In this document: positions 41,592 through 49,871 of the stretch, piece by piece
Numbering within the stretch: the first letter of the stretch is position 1
How the letters are laid out: every line of letters starts with the position of its first letter
Position numbers and translations under genes: made by a program
Source: Pseudonocardia sp. ICBG1293
Lineage (GTDB): Bacteria > Actinomycetota > Actinomycetes > Mycobacteriales > Pseudonocardiaceae
DNA length: 64,000 nucleotides
Direction of reading: 5' to 3'
Assembly: GCF_020131355.1 (NCBI RefSeq)
Contig: NZ_JAHLEL010000054.1
Span: 124,001 to 188,000, forward strand
The notes under the pieces: model-generated
Database searches by the model: none
What the model saw: only the letters and a program-made list of their open reading frames with translations
What the model was told of the DNA's origin: nothing

Positions 41592-42343
41592 GTGGTCAGC
41601 CCTCCGTTGACCGAGACGACCTGACCGGTGGTGGCGGTGGAGTCCGGGCCCAGCAGGTGCGTGACCGTCGCGGCGACGTCGGCGGCCCGGACCGGCCCGA
41701 AGGGCATCCGCGCCGCGGCCTTCTCGAACAGCCTGCGGCTGAAGTCGCCCGCGCCCATCACGCGGTCGTAGCTCTCGGTGTCCTCGGTGAGACTCACGCC
41801 GACGGCGTGCACCCGGACCCGTTGCCGGGCGACCTCGCGGGCCAGCGTGCGAACGAACATGAGGTTCGCCGCCGCGAGCGCCCCGATCATGGCCTCGCCG
41901 ACGGTGGGCGCCCGGCCCGCGTCGGAGGTCACGAGCACGATCCGCCCGCCCTCGGCACGTCCCGGACCGGCCGCCAGCGACGGCAGGAGACGGTGACACA
42001 ACCGGGCGTTGGTCAGGAACATCGCCTCGGCCAGATACGGGAAGCGGTCCGGGTCGGAGTCGGCGAAGATGCCGGGCACCTGGTCGCCGCCGTGGCTGAG
42101 GACCAGCCCGTCGAGCGGGCGGTCCGCGAGCGCATCGGCCAGCGCGGTGATCCCGTCGGGCCGCAGGAGGTCGGCGGCCACGCCGGACGCGGCGGGCCCC
42201 AGCTCGGCGACGGCCGTGTCGACCCGCTCCCGGGTCCGCCCGACGACCACCACCTCGGCACCGTCCGCGGCCAGCCGCCGGGCCGTCGCCAGCCCGATGC
42301 CCGACGTCGACCCGGTCACGACGTGGGTCGGCCGGTCAGCCAC
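41588..42343 (-). CDS. SDR-family oxidoreductase
   Basis: The 251-residue protein starts at GTG 42343 with HVVTGSTSGIGLATARRL (NAD(P)-binding TGxxxGIG) and ends QVVSVNGGLTT. In place of the usual YxxxK catalytic pair it has SDAGRAPTVGEAMIGALAAAN, so Tyr and Lys are not visible. It may be a non-classical SDR. Its stop overlaps the ligase start (ATGA). Confidence 0.85.
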   Translation of the reverse strand: MADRPTHVVTGSTSGIGLATARRLAADGAEVVVVGRTRERVDTAVAELGPAASGVAADLLRPDGITALADALADRPLDGLVLSHGGDQVPGIFADSDPDRFPYLAEAMFLTNARLCHRLLPSLAAGPGRAEGGRIVLVTSDAGRAPTVGEAMIGALAAANLMFVRTLAREVARQRVRVHAVGVSLTEDTESYDRVMGAGDFSRRLFEKAAARMPFGPVRAADVAATVTHLLGPDSTATTGQVVSVNGGLTT

Positions 42344-42791
42344 CGTCCGCCTCCCCGGGACGGTCGGCCACCAGCGCGAGCAGCTCGGCCACGCACAGTT
42401 CGTGGCCCTGCTCGTCGACCACCGCGAACCGGTAGGTCACGACACCGTGGCCGTCCGGACGGGGTCGCACCCCGAGCACCTCGGTCTCGACGTGCACGGT
42501 GTCGCCGATGCGGGTCGGGCGGAGGAAGCGCAGCCGGTCCACGCCGTAGAACGCGCGCATGGCGGGCGGCCAGAACTCCACCAGCCCGAGCGCCACCGAC
42601 AGGACCAGCGCCCCGTGGGCGATCCGCCCGCCGAAGCGGGGGTCGGCCTCGGCGTAGGGCACCACCGTGTGCATCGGGTGCCAGTCCCCGCTGAACATCG
42701 AGAACTGCACCAGGTCGGTCTCGGTGATGGTGCGCCGCCGCGACGTCGACGTGTCGCCGACCGCGATCTCGTCGAGGTAGGTCGTGATCAC
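42336..42791 (-). CDS. MaoC/FAS1-type dehydratase-domain protein
   Basis: The 151-residue hot-dog protein starts at GTG 42791 in GTGA overlap with the MFS stop. Visible: YLDEIAVGDTSTSRRRTITE, VQFSMFSGDWHPMHT with the Asp-x4-His hydratase motif, RFGGRIAHGALVLSVALG, and FLRPTRIGDTVHVET. A hydratase or thioester-binding role in the pathway is likely. It is 8 bases overlapped with the SDR gene. Confidence 0.87.
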   Translation of the reverse strand: MITTYLDEIAVGDTSTSRRRTITETDLVQFSMFSGDWHPMHTVVPYAEADPRFGGRIAHGALVLSVALGLVEFWPPAMRAFYGVDRLRFLRPTRIGDTVHVETEVLGVRPRPDGHGVVTYRFAVVDEQGHELCVAELLALVADRPGEADGG

Positions 42792-44173
42792 GCCCCGGAC
42801 ACCTCCTCCGGATCCGTCCCGCCGTCGAGGTCCGCGCTGCCACGGGCCAGCGTCGCCCGGCTCACGCCGAGGACGCAGAAGAACGAGACGAGCGAGACCA
42901 GGCAGACGTAGACGGCCACCGACAGCACCGTTCCGGTGCTCCGGACCAGGGCGGCCGCGATGATCGGCGCACAGGCGCCTCCGAGCAGGACGCCGATCTG
43001 GAAGCTGGTCGACGCCGCGCTGAAGCGCACCCGCGCGTCGAACATCTCCACGATGAACGTGGCCTGCGGGCCGTAGCTCACGCTGAAGAACACCGCGCCG
43101 ACCACGTAGGCGCCGATCACCCACCCGAGGTGCCCGCTGTCGACGGCGAGGATCGTCGGGTAGATCCACAGCGCCATCGCGCCCAGGCCGACGAGGATCA
43201 TGCGGCGCCTGCCGAAGCGCTCGCTCATCGCGCCGAAGTACGGCAGTGCGAGCGCCGCGACCACCCCCGACAACATGATCGCGGCGAGCAGCTCGCCGCG
43301 GCCCATCGTCTCCGCCGTGCTCACGTAGCTCAGCGAGTAGGTGTTCACGATGTAGAAGTAGGCGCCCGTGCTGATCATCGAGCCGATGGCGAGCAGCATC
43401 TGGACGGGGTAGGTGCGCACGGCGGTCGCCAGCGGCACCCGGGCGCGCTCCTTGCGCACCTGCACCTTCGCGAAGACCGGCGTCTCGTCGAGCTGGATCC
43501 GGATCACCAGGCCGATCGCCACCAGCACGATGCTGATGAGGAACGGGATCCGCCATCCCCAGCTGAGGAACTGCTCCTCCGGGAGCATCCCCACCAGCAG
43601 GAACGCGCCGGTCGAGAGCACGAGTCCGGCGGGTACGCCGACCTGCGGCAGGCTGCCGTAGAAGCCGCGCGTGCGGGGGGAGGAGTACTCGACGGCGGTG
43701 AGCACCGCGCCGCCCCACTCGCCGCCGACACCCAGCCCCTGCACCACGCGCAGCAGCACCAGCAGGATCGGTGCCCACACCCCGATCTGGGCGTAGGTGG
43801 GCAGCAGTCCCATCAGGAACGTCGCGACACCCATCATGGTGAGCGACAGGACCAGCACCTTCTTGCGGCCGATCCGGTCACCGAAGTGCCCGAAGACGAT
43901 GCCGCCGATGGGCCGCGCCCCGAACCCGATCGCGAACGTCGAGAACGCCAGCAGCGTGCCCGCCAGCGGGTCGGCCGAGGGGAAGTACAGGGGCGCGAGG
44001 ACCAGGGCGGCCGCCGCGCCGTAGAGCTGGAAGTCGTACCACTCGATGGTCGTGCCGATCAGGACCGAGAACGCCACCCGCCGCATCGGCGGCCGGGGCG
44101 CCCCGTCCGTTCCCGGTGCCGGCCCGGCACCGTCCACCCCCGGCACGGTGCCGGGCCTCGTCTCACTCGCCAT
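42788..44173 (-). CDS. MFS transporter, metabolite:H+ symporter type
   Basis: The 461-residue protein has about twelve membrane segments and the signatures of the MHS family: FSVLIGTTIEWYDFQLYG near the N-terminus, GHFGDRIGRKKVLVLSL in loop 2-3, and GGEWGGAVLTAVEYSSPR in segment 5. Members import organic acids such as shikimate, ketoglutarate or aromatic acids with protons. It is the first gene of the operon and is divergent from the TetR gene at 44367, with an operator-like palindrome between them, so the pathway substrate is probably imported. Confidence 0.9.
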   Translation of the reverse strand: MASETRPGTVPGVDGAGPAPGTDGAPRPPMRRVAFSVLIGTTIEWYDFQLYGAAAALVLAPLYFPSADPLAGTLLAFSTFAIGFGARPIGGIVFGHFGDRIGRKKVLVLSLTMMGVATFLMGLLPTYAQIGVWAPILLVLLRVVQGLGVGGEWGGAVLTAVEYSSPRTRGFYGSLPQVGVPAGLVLSTGAFLLVGMLPEEQFLSWGWRIPFLISIVLVAIGLVIRIQLDETPVFAKVQVRKERARVPLATAVRTYPVQMLLAIGSMISTGAYFYIVNTYSLSYVSTAETMGRGELLAAIMLSGVVAALALPYFGAMSERFGRRRMILVGLGAMALWIYPTILAVDSGHLGWVIGAYVVGAVFFSVSYGPQATFIVEMFDARVRFSAASTSFQIGVLLGGACAPIIAAALVRSTGTVLSVAVYVCLVSLVSFFCVLGVSRATLARGSADLDGGTDPEEVSGA

Positions 44174-44322
44174 GTCTGCGTGCTCCTCGTCCCACCCCGT
44201 GGGTGACGGGTGTCGCGCCCGTCCTGACCCGATGACGTCGTTGTCGTCCAGGCCCGAGGGCGGACGCGTGGCAGGGGCGACCGCTCGCGGGTGCCGGGCG
44301 GCGGCGCGCCGACCGGCGTATT

Positions 44323-44336
44323 AATTAACGTTCATT
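44323..44336. promoter_or_regulatory. Operator-like imperfect palindrome
   Basis: AATTAACGTTCATT is a near-palindrome around AACGTT (one mismatched pair) in the 193-base region between the divergent MFS and TetR genes. It is AT-rich against its surroundings and resembles TetR sites of the AATGAACGTTCATT type known for acyl-CoA-responsive regulators. A -10-like TAGTAT at 44355-44360 lies just before the TetR start. Confidence 0.6.
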
Positions 44337-44366
44337 CAGCGACACTGGGGAAGCTAGTATGAGCAC

Positions 44367-44975
44367 GTGGTGAAGTCAACGGCGGTCTCCCCGCAAGCCG
44401 TCCAGGACGCGGCCCGCGACCTGTTCGCGAGCCAGGGCTACCGCGGCACGTCGATGAAGGACATCGCCCAGGTCCTGGCCGTGTCCGCGCCGAGCCTGTA
44501 CAACCACGTCCCGTCCAAGCAGGACCTGCTCCACACGATCATGGACGTGGCGATGGACCGCGCCCTGGCGGCGCTGGCCGTGGCCCTGGAGGGCGTCGCG
44601 GACGTGGCGGACCAGCTCCGCCGGGCCACCGAGGTCACGGTGCTGGACTTCCTCGAGAACCCGGCCGAGGTCACGGTGTGCAACACGGAGATCCGCAGCC
44701 TGGACGAGCCCTACCGACAGGCGATCATCGACAAGCGCGACGCCTACGCCCGCCGGCTGCTGTCCATCGTCGAGCAGGGGTGCGACGCCGGCCTGTTCGA
44801 CGTGCAGGAGCCGCGGGTGGCGTCGTTCGCCATCCTGGAGATGGGCAACAACGCCAAGGCCTGGTTCGACCCGGGCGGCGCGTACAGCGCGGGCGAGGTC
44901 GCCGCGCTGTACGGCGCCTTCGCGCTCCGGATCGTCGGGCACCGGGACCCCGGGACGGGGGCGGCTCCGGCGTAG
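44367..44975 (+). CDS. TetR-family regulator of the catabolic operon
   Basis: The 202-residue protein begins at GTG 44367 with the helix-turn-helix GYRGTSMKDIAQVLAVSAPS followed by LYNHVPSKQDLLHTIM. The C-terminal domain contains RRATEVTVLDFLENPAEVTV and resembles KstR2/FadR-like regulators that bind acyl-CoA. The start codon lies about seven bases after a -10-like box, so the mRNA may be leaderless or nearly so. It probably represses the divergent operon through the palindrome at 44323. Confidence 0.88.
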   Translation: MVKSTAVSPQAVQDAARDLFASQGYRGTSMKDIAQVLAVSAPSLYNHVPSKQDLLHTIMDVAMDRALAALAVALEGVADVADQLRRATEVTVLDFLENPAEVTVCNTEIRSLDEPYRQAIIDKRDAYARRLLSIVEQGCDAGLFDVQEPRVASFAILEMGNNAKAWFDPGGAYSAGEVAALYGAFALRIVGHRDPGTGAAPA

Positions 44976-45023
44976 CTGCCGGGCCGGCCCGACCGTCGGC
45001 ACCGGCCCCCCTGTCGGCGGAGA

Positions 45024-46085
45024 TCAGGACCGGGCGTAGCGGCGCACGCCGTCGGTCGGGTCGGAGCGGAGCAGCGACCGGGCGACCAGGAGGTCGAGGT
45101 GCGCCGCGGTCTCGAGCACCGCCAGCATCCGGTTCACCGGGGACAACCGGCCCAGCGGACGGGCCCGGCGCGTCCACAGCAGCCTGCCCGCCACCTCGTG
45201 GGCCGAGGCGGGCTCGCCGGGGAGCACCGCGACGAGGGTGGACTCCAGCCGGTCGTCGTGGTGGGCGAGCAGCTCGTCCACCCGGTCGTGCACGCTCCGG
45301 GTCACGTGCCCGTGGGCGGGCAGCAGCCGGGTGTCCGGGAGCCGCCGCACGAGCTCCAGCGACCGGATGTACTCCCCCAGCGGCAGGACCGGCGGCGCCG
45401 GCTCGAAACCGATCGACGGGGTGATGTGCGGCAGGACGTGGTCCCCCGCGAACAGCATCGAGGCGGCGGCGTCACGGAACACCAGGTGCCCGACGGTGTG
45501 CCCGGGGGTCGGGAGCGCGTCGAGGGCCCGGTCCCCGGCCCGGACCGGGCCCTCGTCCACCCAGTGGTCCGGCTCCTCCTAGATGGACGCCGGCAACGGG
45601 TCGTCCGCCGGGGCGAGGTCGGCCGCGAGCGCAGCCGCCCCGCATGCGACGAGCATGTCGAGCTGGGTCCGGAGCATCCCCCGCGCGGGGTCGGCGACCA
45701 GCCTCAGCGAGGCCTGCTCACCGCGGCCGAGGTGGAGCTCGACCCCGGTCTCCCGGCGCAGCGCGACCGCCAGCGTGTAGTGGTCGCGGTGCACGTGGGT
45801 GACGAGGATCCGCCGGACGTCCTGCACCCCGTGCCCGAGGGCGGCGAGCGCCCGGACCAGGTCCGTCCGGCTCGCCGCGCTCGCCTCCCCCGAGTCCACC
45901 AGCGTCAGACCGTCCGGCCCCTCCAGCGCGTAGACGTTGACCGAGTGCAGGCCCTCGTCCGGGAGCGGCAGGGGAATCCGGAACACCCCCTCGGCCACGG
46001 CGTAGACCCCCGGCGCGTGCCAGGGCAGCGCCGGGTCCGCCTCCGCGGGTGAGGCGAGCAGCTGGTCGTCGACGACGTCGGTCAC
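45024..46085 (-). pseudogene. MBL-fold metallo-hydrolase with in-frame TAG
   Basis: From GTG 46085 the frame carries the metal motif LVTHVHRDHYTLAVAL and stops at TAG 45581-45579 after DDPLPASI. The same frame continues with EEPDHWVDEGPVR, then PTPGHTVGHLVFRD, LFAGDHVLPHITPS and LLPAHGHV, all belonging to the same lactamase-fold protein, up to TGA at 45024. With Gln (CAG) in place of the TAG it has 353 residues. The metal site needs residues from both sides of the stop, so the truncated product is inactive. It lies 28 bases after the acyl-CoA dehydrogenase gene on the same strand. Confidence 0.85.
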
Positions 46086-46112
46086 GGGTGCACCTCCGGG
46101 TCGGGCATCGGA

Positions 46113-47327
46113 TCAGACGGACAGGCCCAGCGAGCGCGCGATCAGCATCCGCTGCACCTCCGAGGTCCCCTCGCCCACGGTGAGGATGCGGGCGTCCTGG
46201 TAGTGACGGGTGGTCGCGGTCTCCTCGACGAAGCCGTAGCCGCCCTGCAGCTGGGTGGCGATGTAGGCCGCCTTGTTCGCGGCCTCGGACGCCACCAGCT
46301 TCGCGGTGGCGGCCGCCTCCTTGATCGGCATGCCGTGGTCGTACTTCCACGCGCCGTCGTAGGTGAGGGTGCGTGCGGTGGCCGCGAGTGCCGCGACGTC
46401 GGCGACCTGGAACGCCACGCCCTGGTGCGCGCCCAGCGGCCTGCCGAACGAGGCGCGCTCCTCGACGAACCGCATCGTGTCCGACAGGCAGCCCGACGCC
46501 AGGCCCGCGCTCATCGCCGCGATGGGCAGCCGGGCCCAGGTGAGGAACTCCAGGACGTCGCGGTAGCCCCGGCCGGGCTCGGAGAGCAGCGCGTCGGCCG
46601 GTACCCGCACGTCGTCGAAGAACAGCGGGTGGGTGTCCGACGAGCGCCAGCCGAGCTTCGGGTAGCCGCCGCCGACGGTGACGCCGGGGGCGTCGAGCGG
46701 GACCAGGAACGCCGACACCGGCGGTCGGCCGTTCCGGTTGTCCCCCACCGCGCACATCAGGATCACGTACTTCGAGAACGGGGTCCCCGAGTTCGTGATG
46801 AACTGCTTGGCGCCGTTGACGACCCAGTCGTCACCGTCCCGGCGGGCGGTCGTGGCGATGTTCCCGGCGTCCGACCCACCGGACGGTTCGGTGAGACCGA
46901 TCGAGATGAAGGTCTCGCCGGTGGCGGCGCCGGGCAGGATCTCGCGCAGCAGCTCGGGGCGGCCCTTCGCCAGGTGCTGGAGCAGCGACGCGCAGATCGA
47001 CTGGACGTGCACGGTGACCGCGAGCGAGGAGTCGACCGTCGCCAGCTCCTCGACGGCCAGGCACAACGTGCGCAGATCCGCACCCGCCCCGCCGTACTCC
47101 GGGTCGACGAGCAGTCCGAACATCCCCAGCTCACCGGCCTGGCGCACCAGCTCGGGATCGAACCGGGAGTCGATGCTGCGCCGGGCGGCACCGGGCTCGA
47201 CGCGGTCCGCCACGAAGCGGCGCACCGTGTCCCGCCACTGGAGGTGTTCGGGGTCGAAGGCCCAGGGCAGGTCGTAGCCGCCCGTCAGTGTCCCGGCCGT
47301 GGTGGGGTTGGCGGTGGTGGTCATCAT
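46113..47327 (-). CDS. Acyl-CoA dehydrogenase
   Basis: The 404-residue flavoprotein oxidises acyl-CoA to enoyl-CoA. Visible are ISIGLTEPSGGSDAGNI, WVVNGAKQFITNSGTP, RASFGRPLGAHQGVAFQVAD and, near the end, QLQGGYGFVEE with TVGEGTSEVQRMLIAR, where the catalytic Glu is in GYGFVEE/GEGTSE. Length and motifs are those of short/branched-chain enzymes. It likely forms an operon with the acyl-CoA synthetase upstream (42 bases) and the MBL gene downstream. Confidence 0.92.
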   Translation of the reverse strand: MMTTTANPTTAGTLTGGYDLPWAFDPEHLQWRDTVRRFVADRVEPGAARRSIDSRFDPELVRQAGELGMFGLLVDPEYGGAGADLRTLCLAVEELATVDSSLAVTVHVQSICASLLQHLAKGRPELLREILPGAATGETFISIGLTEPSGGSDAGNIATTARRDGDDWVVNGAKQFITNSGTPFSKYVILMCAVGDNRNGRPPVSAFLVPLDAPGVTVGGGYPKLGWRSSDTHPLFFDDVRVPADALLSEPGRGYRDVLEFLTWARLPIAAMSAGLASGCLSDTMRFVEERASFGRPLGAHQGVAFQVADVAALAATARTLTYDGAWKYDHGMPIKEAAATAKLVASEAANKAAYIATQLQGGYGFVEETATTRHYQDARILTVGEGTSEVQRMLIARSLGLSV

Positions 47328-47369
47328 TGCCTTCCGTTCTGGAGTGGTCGCCGGTCCGCAGGGGATCTC

Positions 47370-48905
47370 TCAGGCCCCGCTGACCCGTTGGCCGTCGGCC
47401 CAGTACGCGTCGCGCAACGACTTGCGCAGCAGCTTGCCGACCACGTTCTTCGGCAGCGGTTCGGTGGTGAACGCGACCCGCCCCGGCTTCTTGTACGACC
47501 CCGCCCGGTCCCGGACCAGGTCGACGATCTCCTGCTCGGTGACCGTGGCCCCCTCGGCCACCGAGCACATCGCCATGGGCGTCTCGCCCCACTTCTCGTG
47601 GGGCACCGCGAACACCGCCACCTCGATCACCTGCGGGTGGTCGTTGATGACCGTCTCGAGCTCGGCGGGCCAGATGTTGAACCCGCCGGACACGATCATG
47701 TCGTCGGCCCGGTCCAGGATGTAGACGAAGCCGTTCTCGTCGATCCGGCCGATGTCCCGGGTACGGACCCAGCCGTCGACCAGCCGTGTGCTCGTCAGCT
47801 CCGGGTCCCCCCAGAACCCGCGCATCTGCCCCTCCACCTGCGCCCACAGCTCGCCCTCGGCCCCGAGCGGGAGGACGACGCCCTCCTCGTCGCGCACCTG
47901 CACGCGGGCGAACGGGAGTACCCGCCCGGCCGACCGCAGGGGGGCGGAGCCCGCGTGCTCGCCGAACCACTCGGACGGGGTCATGACGGTCAGCGGCACG
48001 GCCTCGGTCTGGCCGAACACCTGGTGGAGGACGTCGCCGAACACCGCGCGGCCGGCCTGCGCCGTCGCGTCGGTGATCGGTGCGCCGCCGACCAGGATGC
48101 ATTCCAGGGCGGGCAGGTCCCGTTCCTTCGCGGTCGGCTCGGCCGCCAGCATCTGCACCATCGACGGGGGCGCGAACATGTGCGTCACGGCGTGGTCCTC
48201 CATCAGGTCGAGGACCTTGCCGGGCTCGAACGCCCCGAACAGCAGGTTCGTGCTGCCGTGCAGCCAGGCGGGCAGGAACAGGTAGCCCGACGCGTGGGAG
48301 ATCGGCCCCGCGTGGCCGACCACGCTGCCCCAGCGCAGGTTGGGGAGCCGGTAGAACCAGTTGCGGCAGTTCACCAGCCAGTCGTGCTGGGTGTACCCGA
48401 TCCCCTTCGGCCTGCCGGTCGTCCCCGCGGAGTGCCGGATGATGTACCAGGCGTCGGAGTCGACCTCGAGCTCCGGGTCGACGTCGGACCGGCCCCCGAG
48501 CCACGACTCGTAGCCGTCGTCCCGCACGACCACGTGCTCCACGCAGCCCACCAGGTCCGGCAGGTCGACCACCGTGTCGGCGTAGGCGTGATCGGTCAGG
48601 ACGACCTTCGTGCCGGTCTGCCCGACCATGTGGGCGTGCGACTCCGCGGAGTTGCGGGCGTAGAGCGGCACCCGAACCGCACCCGCGATCGCGGCGCCCA
48701 GGAACAGGTCCGCTGCGGCCAGCGTGTTGTCCTCCAGGCCGGCGACCCGGTCCCCCGGTCCGACACCGAGCTCGCCCAGTGCGTTCGCCAGCCGCACCCC
48801 GCGGGTCCACATTTCCCCGAAGGTGAGCGTGGTGTGTTCGGTGACCACCGCGACCCGGTCCCGGTGCAACGCCGTCGACTGGCGCATCATGCTCGGAACA
48901 TCCAT
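47370..48905 (-). CDS. AMP-dependent acyl-CoA synthetase
   Basis: The 511-residue ligase starts at ATG 48905. Motifs are YIIRHSAGTTGRPKGIGYT (P-loop), VFGQTEAVPLTV, TRDIGRIDENGFVYILDRAD, DDMIVSGGFNIWPAELE and the C-terminal Lys in LPKNVVGKLLRK. It resembles long/medium-chain and cyclohexanecarboxylate-type ligases. It precedes the acyl-CoA dehydrogenase and follows a GAF-LuxR regulator gene in the same direction, so a fatty or alicyclic acid route is plausible. Confidence 0.9.
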   Translation of the reverse strand: MDVPSMMRQSTALHRDRVAVVTEHTTLTFGEMWTRGVRLANALGELGVGPGDRVAGLEDNTLAAADLFLGAAIAGAVRVPLYARNSAESHAHMVGQTGTKVVLTDHAYADTVVDLPDLVGCVEHVVVRDDGYESWLGGRSDVDPELEVDSDAWYIIRHSAGTTGRPKGIGYTQHDWLVNCRNWFYRLPNLRWGSVVGHAGPISHASGYLFLPAWLHGSTNLLFGAFEPGKVLDLMEDHAVTHMFAPPSMVQMLAAEPTAKERDLPALECILVGGAPITDATAQAGRAVFGDVLHQVFGQTEAVPLTVMTPSEWFGEHAGSAPLRSAGRVLPFARVQVRDEEGVVLPLGAEGELWAQVEGQMRGFWGDPELTSTRLVDGWVRTRDIGRIDENGFVYILDRADDMIVSGGFNIWPAELETVINDHPQVIEVAVFAVPHEKWGETPMAMCSVAEGATVTEQEIVDLVRDRAGSYKKPGRVAFTTEPLPKNVVGKLLRKSLRDAYWADGQRVSGA

Positions 48906-49020
48906 CGCCGCCTCCTCGCCTCCGCCACCCCCGGCGGCTCTGCCGGAGGTGACGGCGAGGTTAGGAACGCGGGCCCGGCCTCGACACCCTCGATCGCGGG
49001 TGCCGGGACGGTCGAGCAGG

Positions 49021-49809
49021 TCAGGGCAGCAGCCCCTCGCCCCGGGCCCGGAACACCGCCTCGCCCCGGGTGCTGCTGTCGAGCTTGTACATCGCGCTCT
49101 TGAGGTAGGACTTCACGGTGTGCTCGGTGAGTCCGAGTCGCTCGCCGATCCTGCGGTTGCCGAGTCCCCGGGCGACCTCGGTGAGCACGTCGAGCTCCCG
49201 GCGGGACAGCCGGACCGGCGGCACGGGTGCCTCCTCGGGCGGGGACAGGGTCCGCGCCACGACGTCCTGCAGGCGCCTGCGCAGGCCCGGGTCCGCGATC
49301 TCCCGGGCGATCGAGGACAGCGCGGTCACCAGCTCGTGCAGGTCACCGGGGTCGAGGGACGCGCGCCCCGGGTCGACGTCACGACCGCTGCGCGACCGCC
49401 CGACCAGGTCCACCGCGCGGTCGATGAGTCGCTGTCCGAAGGCGCTCGACCGCCGGGCCGCGCTGTACACGACCTGTTCCACCCGTCCCGCACCGTCGAC
49501 GACCGGAACGGCGAGGATCGCGCGCAGACCCTCCGCCGCGACCTGGCGATCGAACTGGTGGGTGATGCCGCGCGCCTCGACGTAGTCCCGCACGAAGACG
49601 GGACGGCGCAGGGCGATGCACCGGCCTCCCAGACCGTGACCGTGCAGGCTGCGGACGTCGCGCAGGTGGTCGGTGCGCGCGCCCTCGAACCGGTCGAGGA
49701 CGAACATCCCCGTCCCCGGGTCCACCGCCGCGGCGAACGCGACGTCCACGGCGTCGAGTGCCACGAGGGTCCGCAGCAGACCCGGCCGGCTTCCCGACTC
49801 CGATGCCAC
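49021..49809 (-). CDS. GAF-LuxR transcriptional regulator
   Basis: The 262-residue protein starts at GTG 49809 behind aaggaggcg. The N-terminal half is GAF-like (GTGMFVLDRFEGARTDHLRD, FVRDYVEARGITHQFDRQV). The C-terminal end is a LuxR helix-turn-helix (LSRRELDVLTEVARGLGNRR, GLTEHTVKSYLKSAMYKLD). No phosphoacceptor or kinase domain is seen. It lies upstream of the synthetase/dehydrogenase pair in the same direction. IS630 copy 2 sits 65 bases upstream of its start and may separate it from its promoter. A paralogue with the same layout is at 61574-62419. Confidence 0.85.
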   Translation of the reverse strand: MASESGSRPGLLRTLVALDAVDVAFAAAVDPGTGMFVLDRFEGARTDHLRDVRSLHGHGLGGRCIALRRPVFVRDYVEARGITHQFDRQVAAEGLRAILAVPVVDGAGRVEQVVYSAARRSSAFGQRLIDRAVDLVGRSRSGRDVDPGRASLDPGDLHELVTALSSIAREIADPGLRRRLQDVVARTLSPPEEAPVPPVRLSRRELDVLTEVARGLGNRRIGERLGLTEHTVKSYLKSAMYKLDSSTRGEAVFRARGEGLLP

Positions 49810-49871
49810 CGGCGCCTCCTTGCGCAGGCCGGACAGGGAAACTGACCCTAGCAGAGAAATTCTTCCGGTCC

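Noticed and set aside
44376..45002. Minus-strand frame opposite the TetR gene
   Set aside because: No family motif and poor composition; the plus strand has a clear TetR helix-turn-helix.
5408..45581. Genetic-code change with TAG read as sense
   Set aside because: Several intact genes in the window end with TAG (for example at 12765, 13474 and 14304), and one of the three broken genes is an IS transposase, which often decays.
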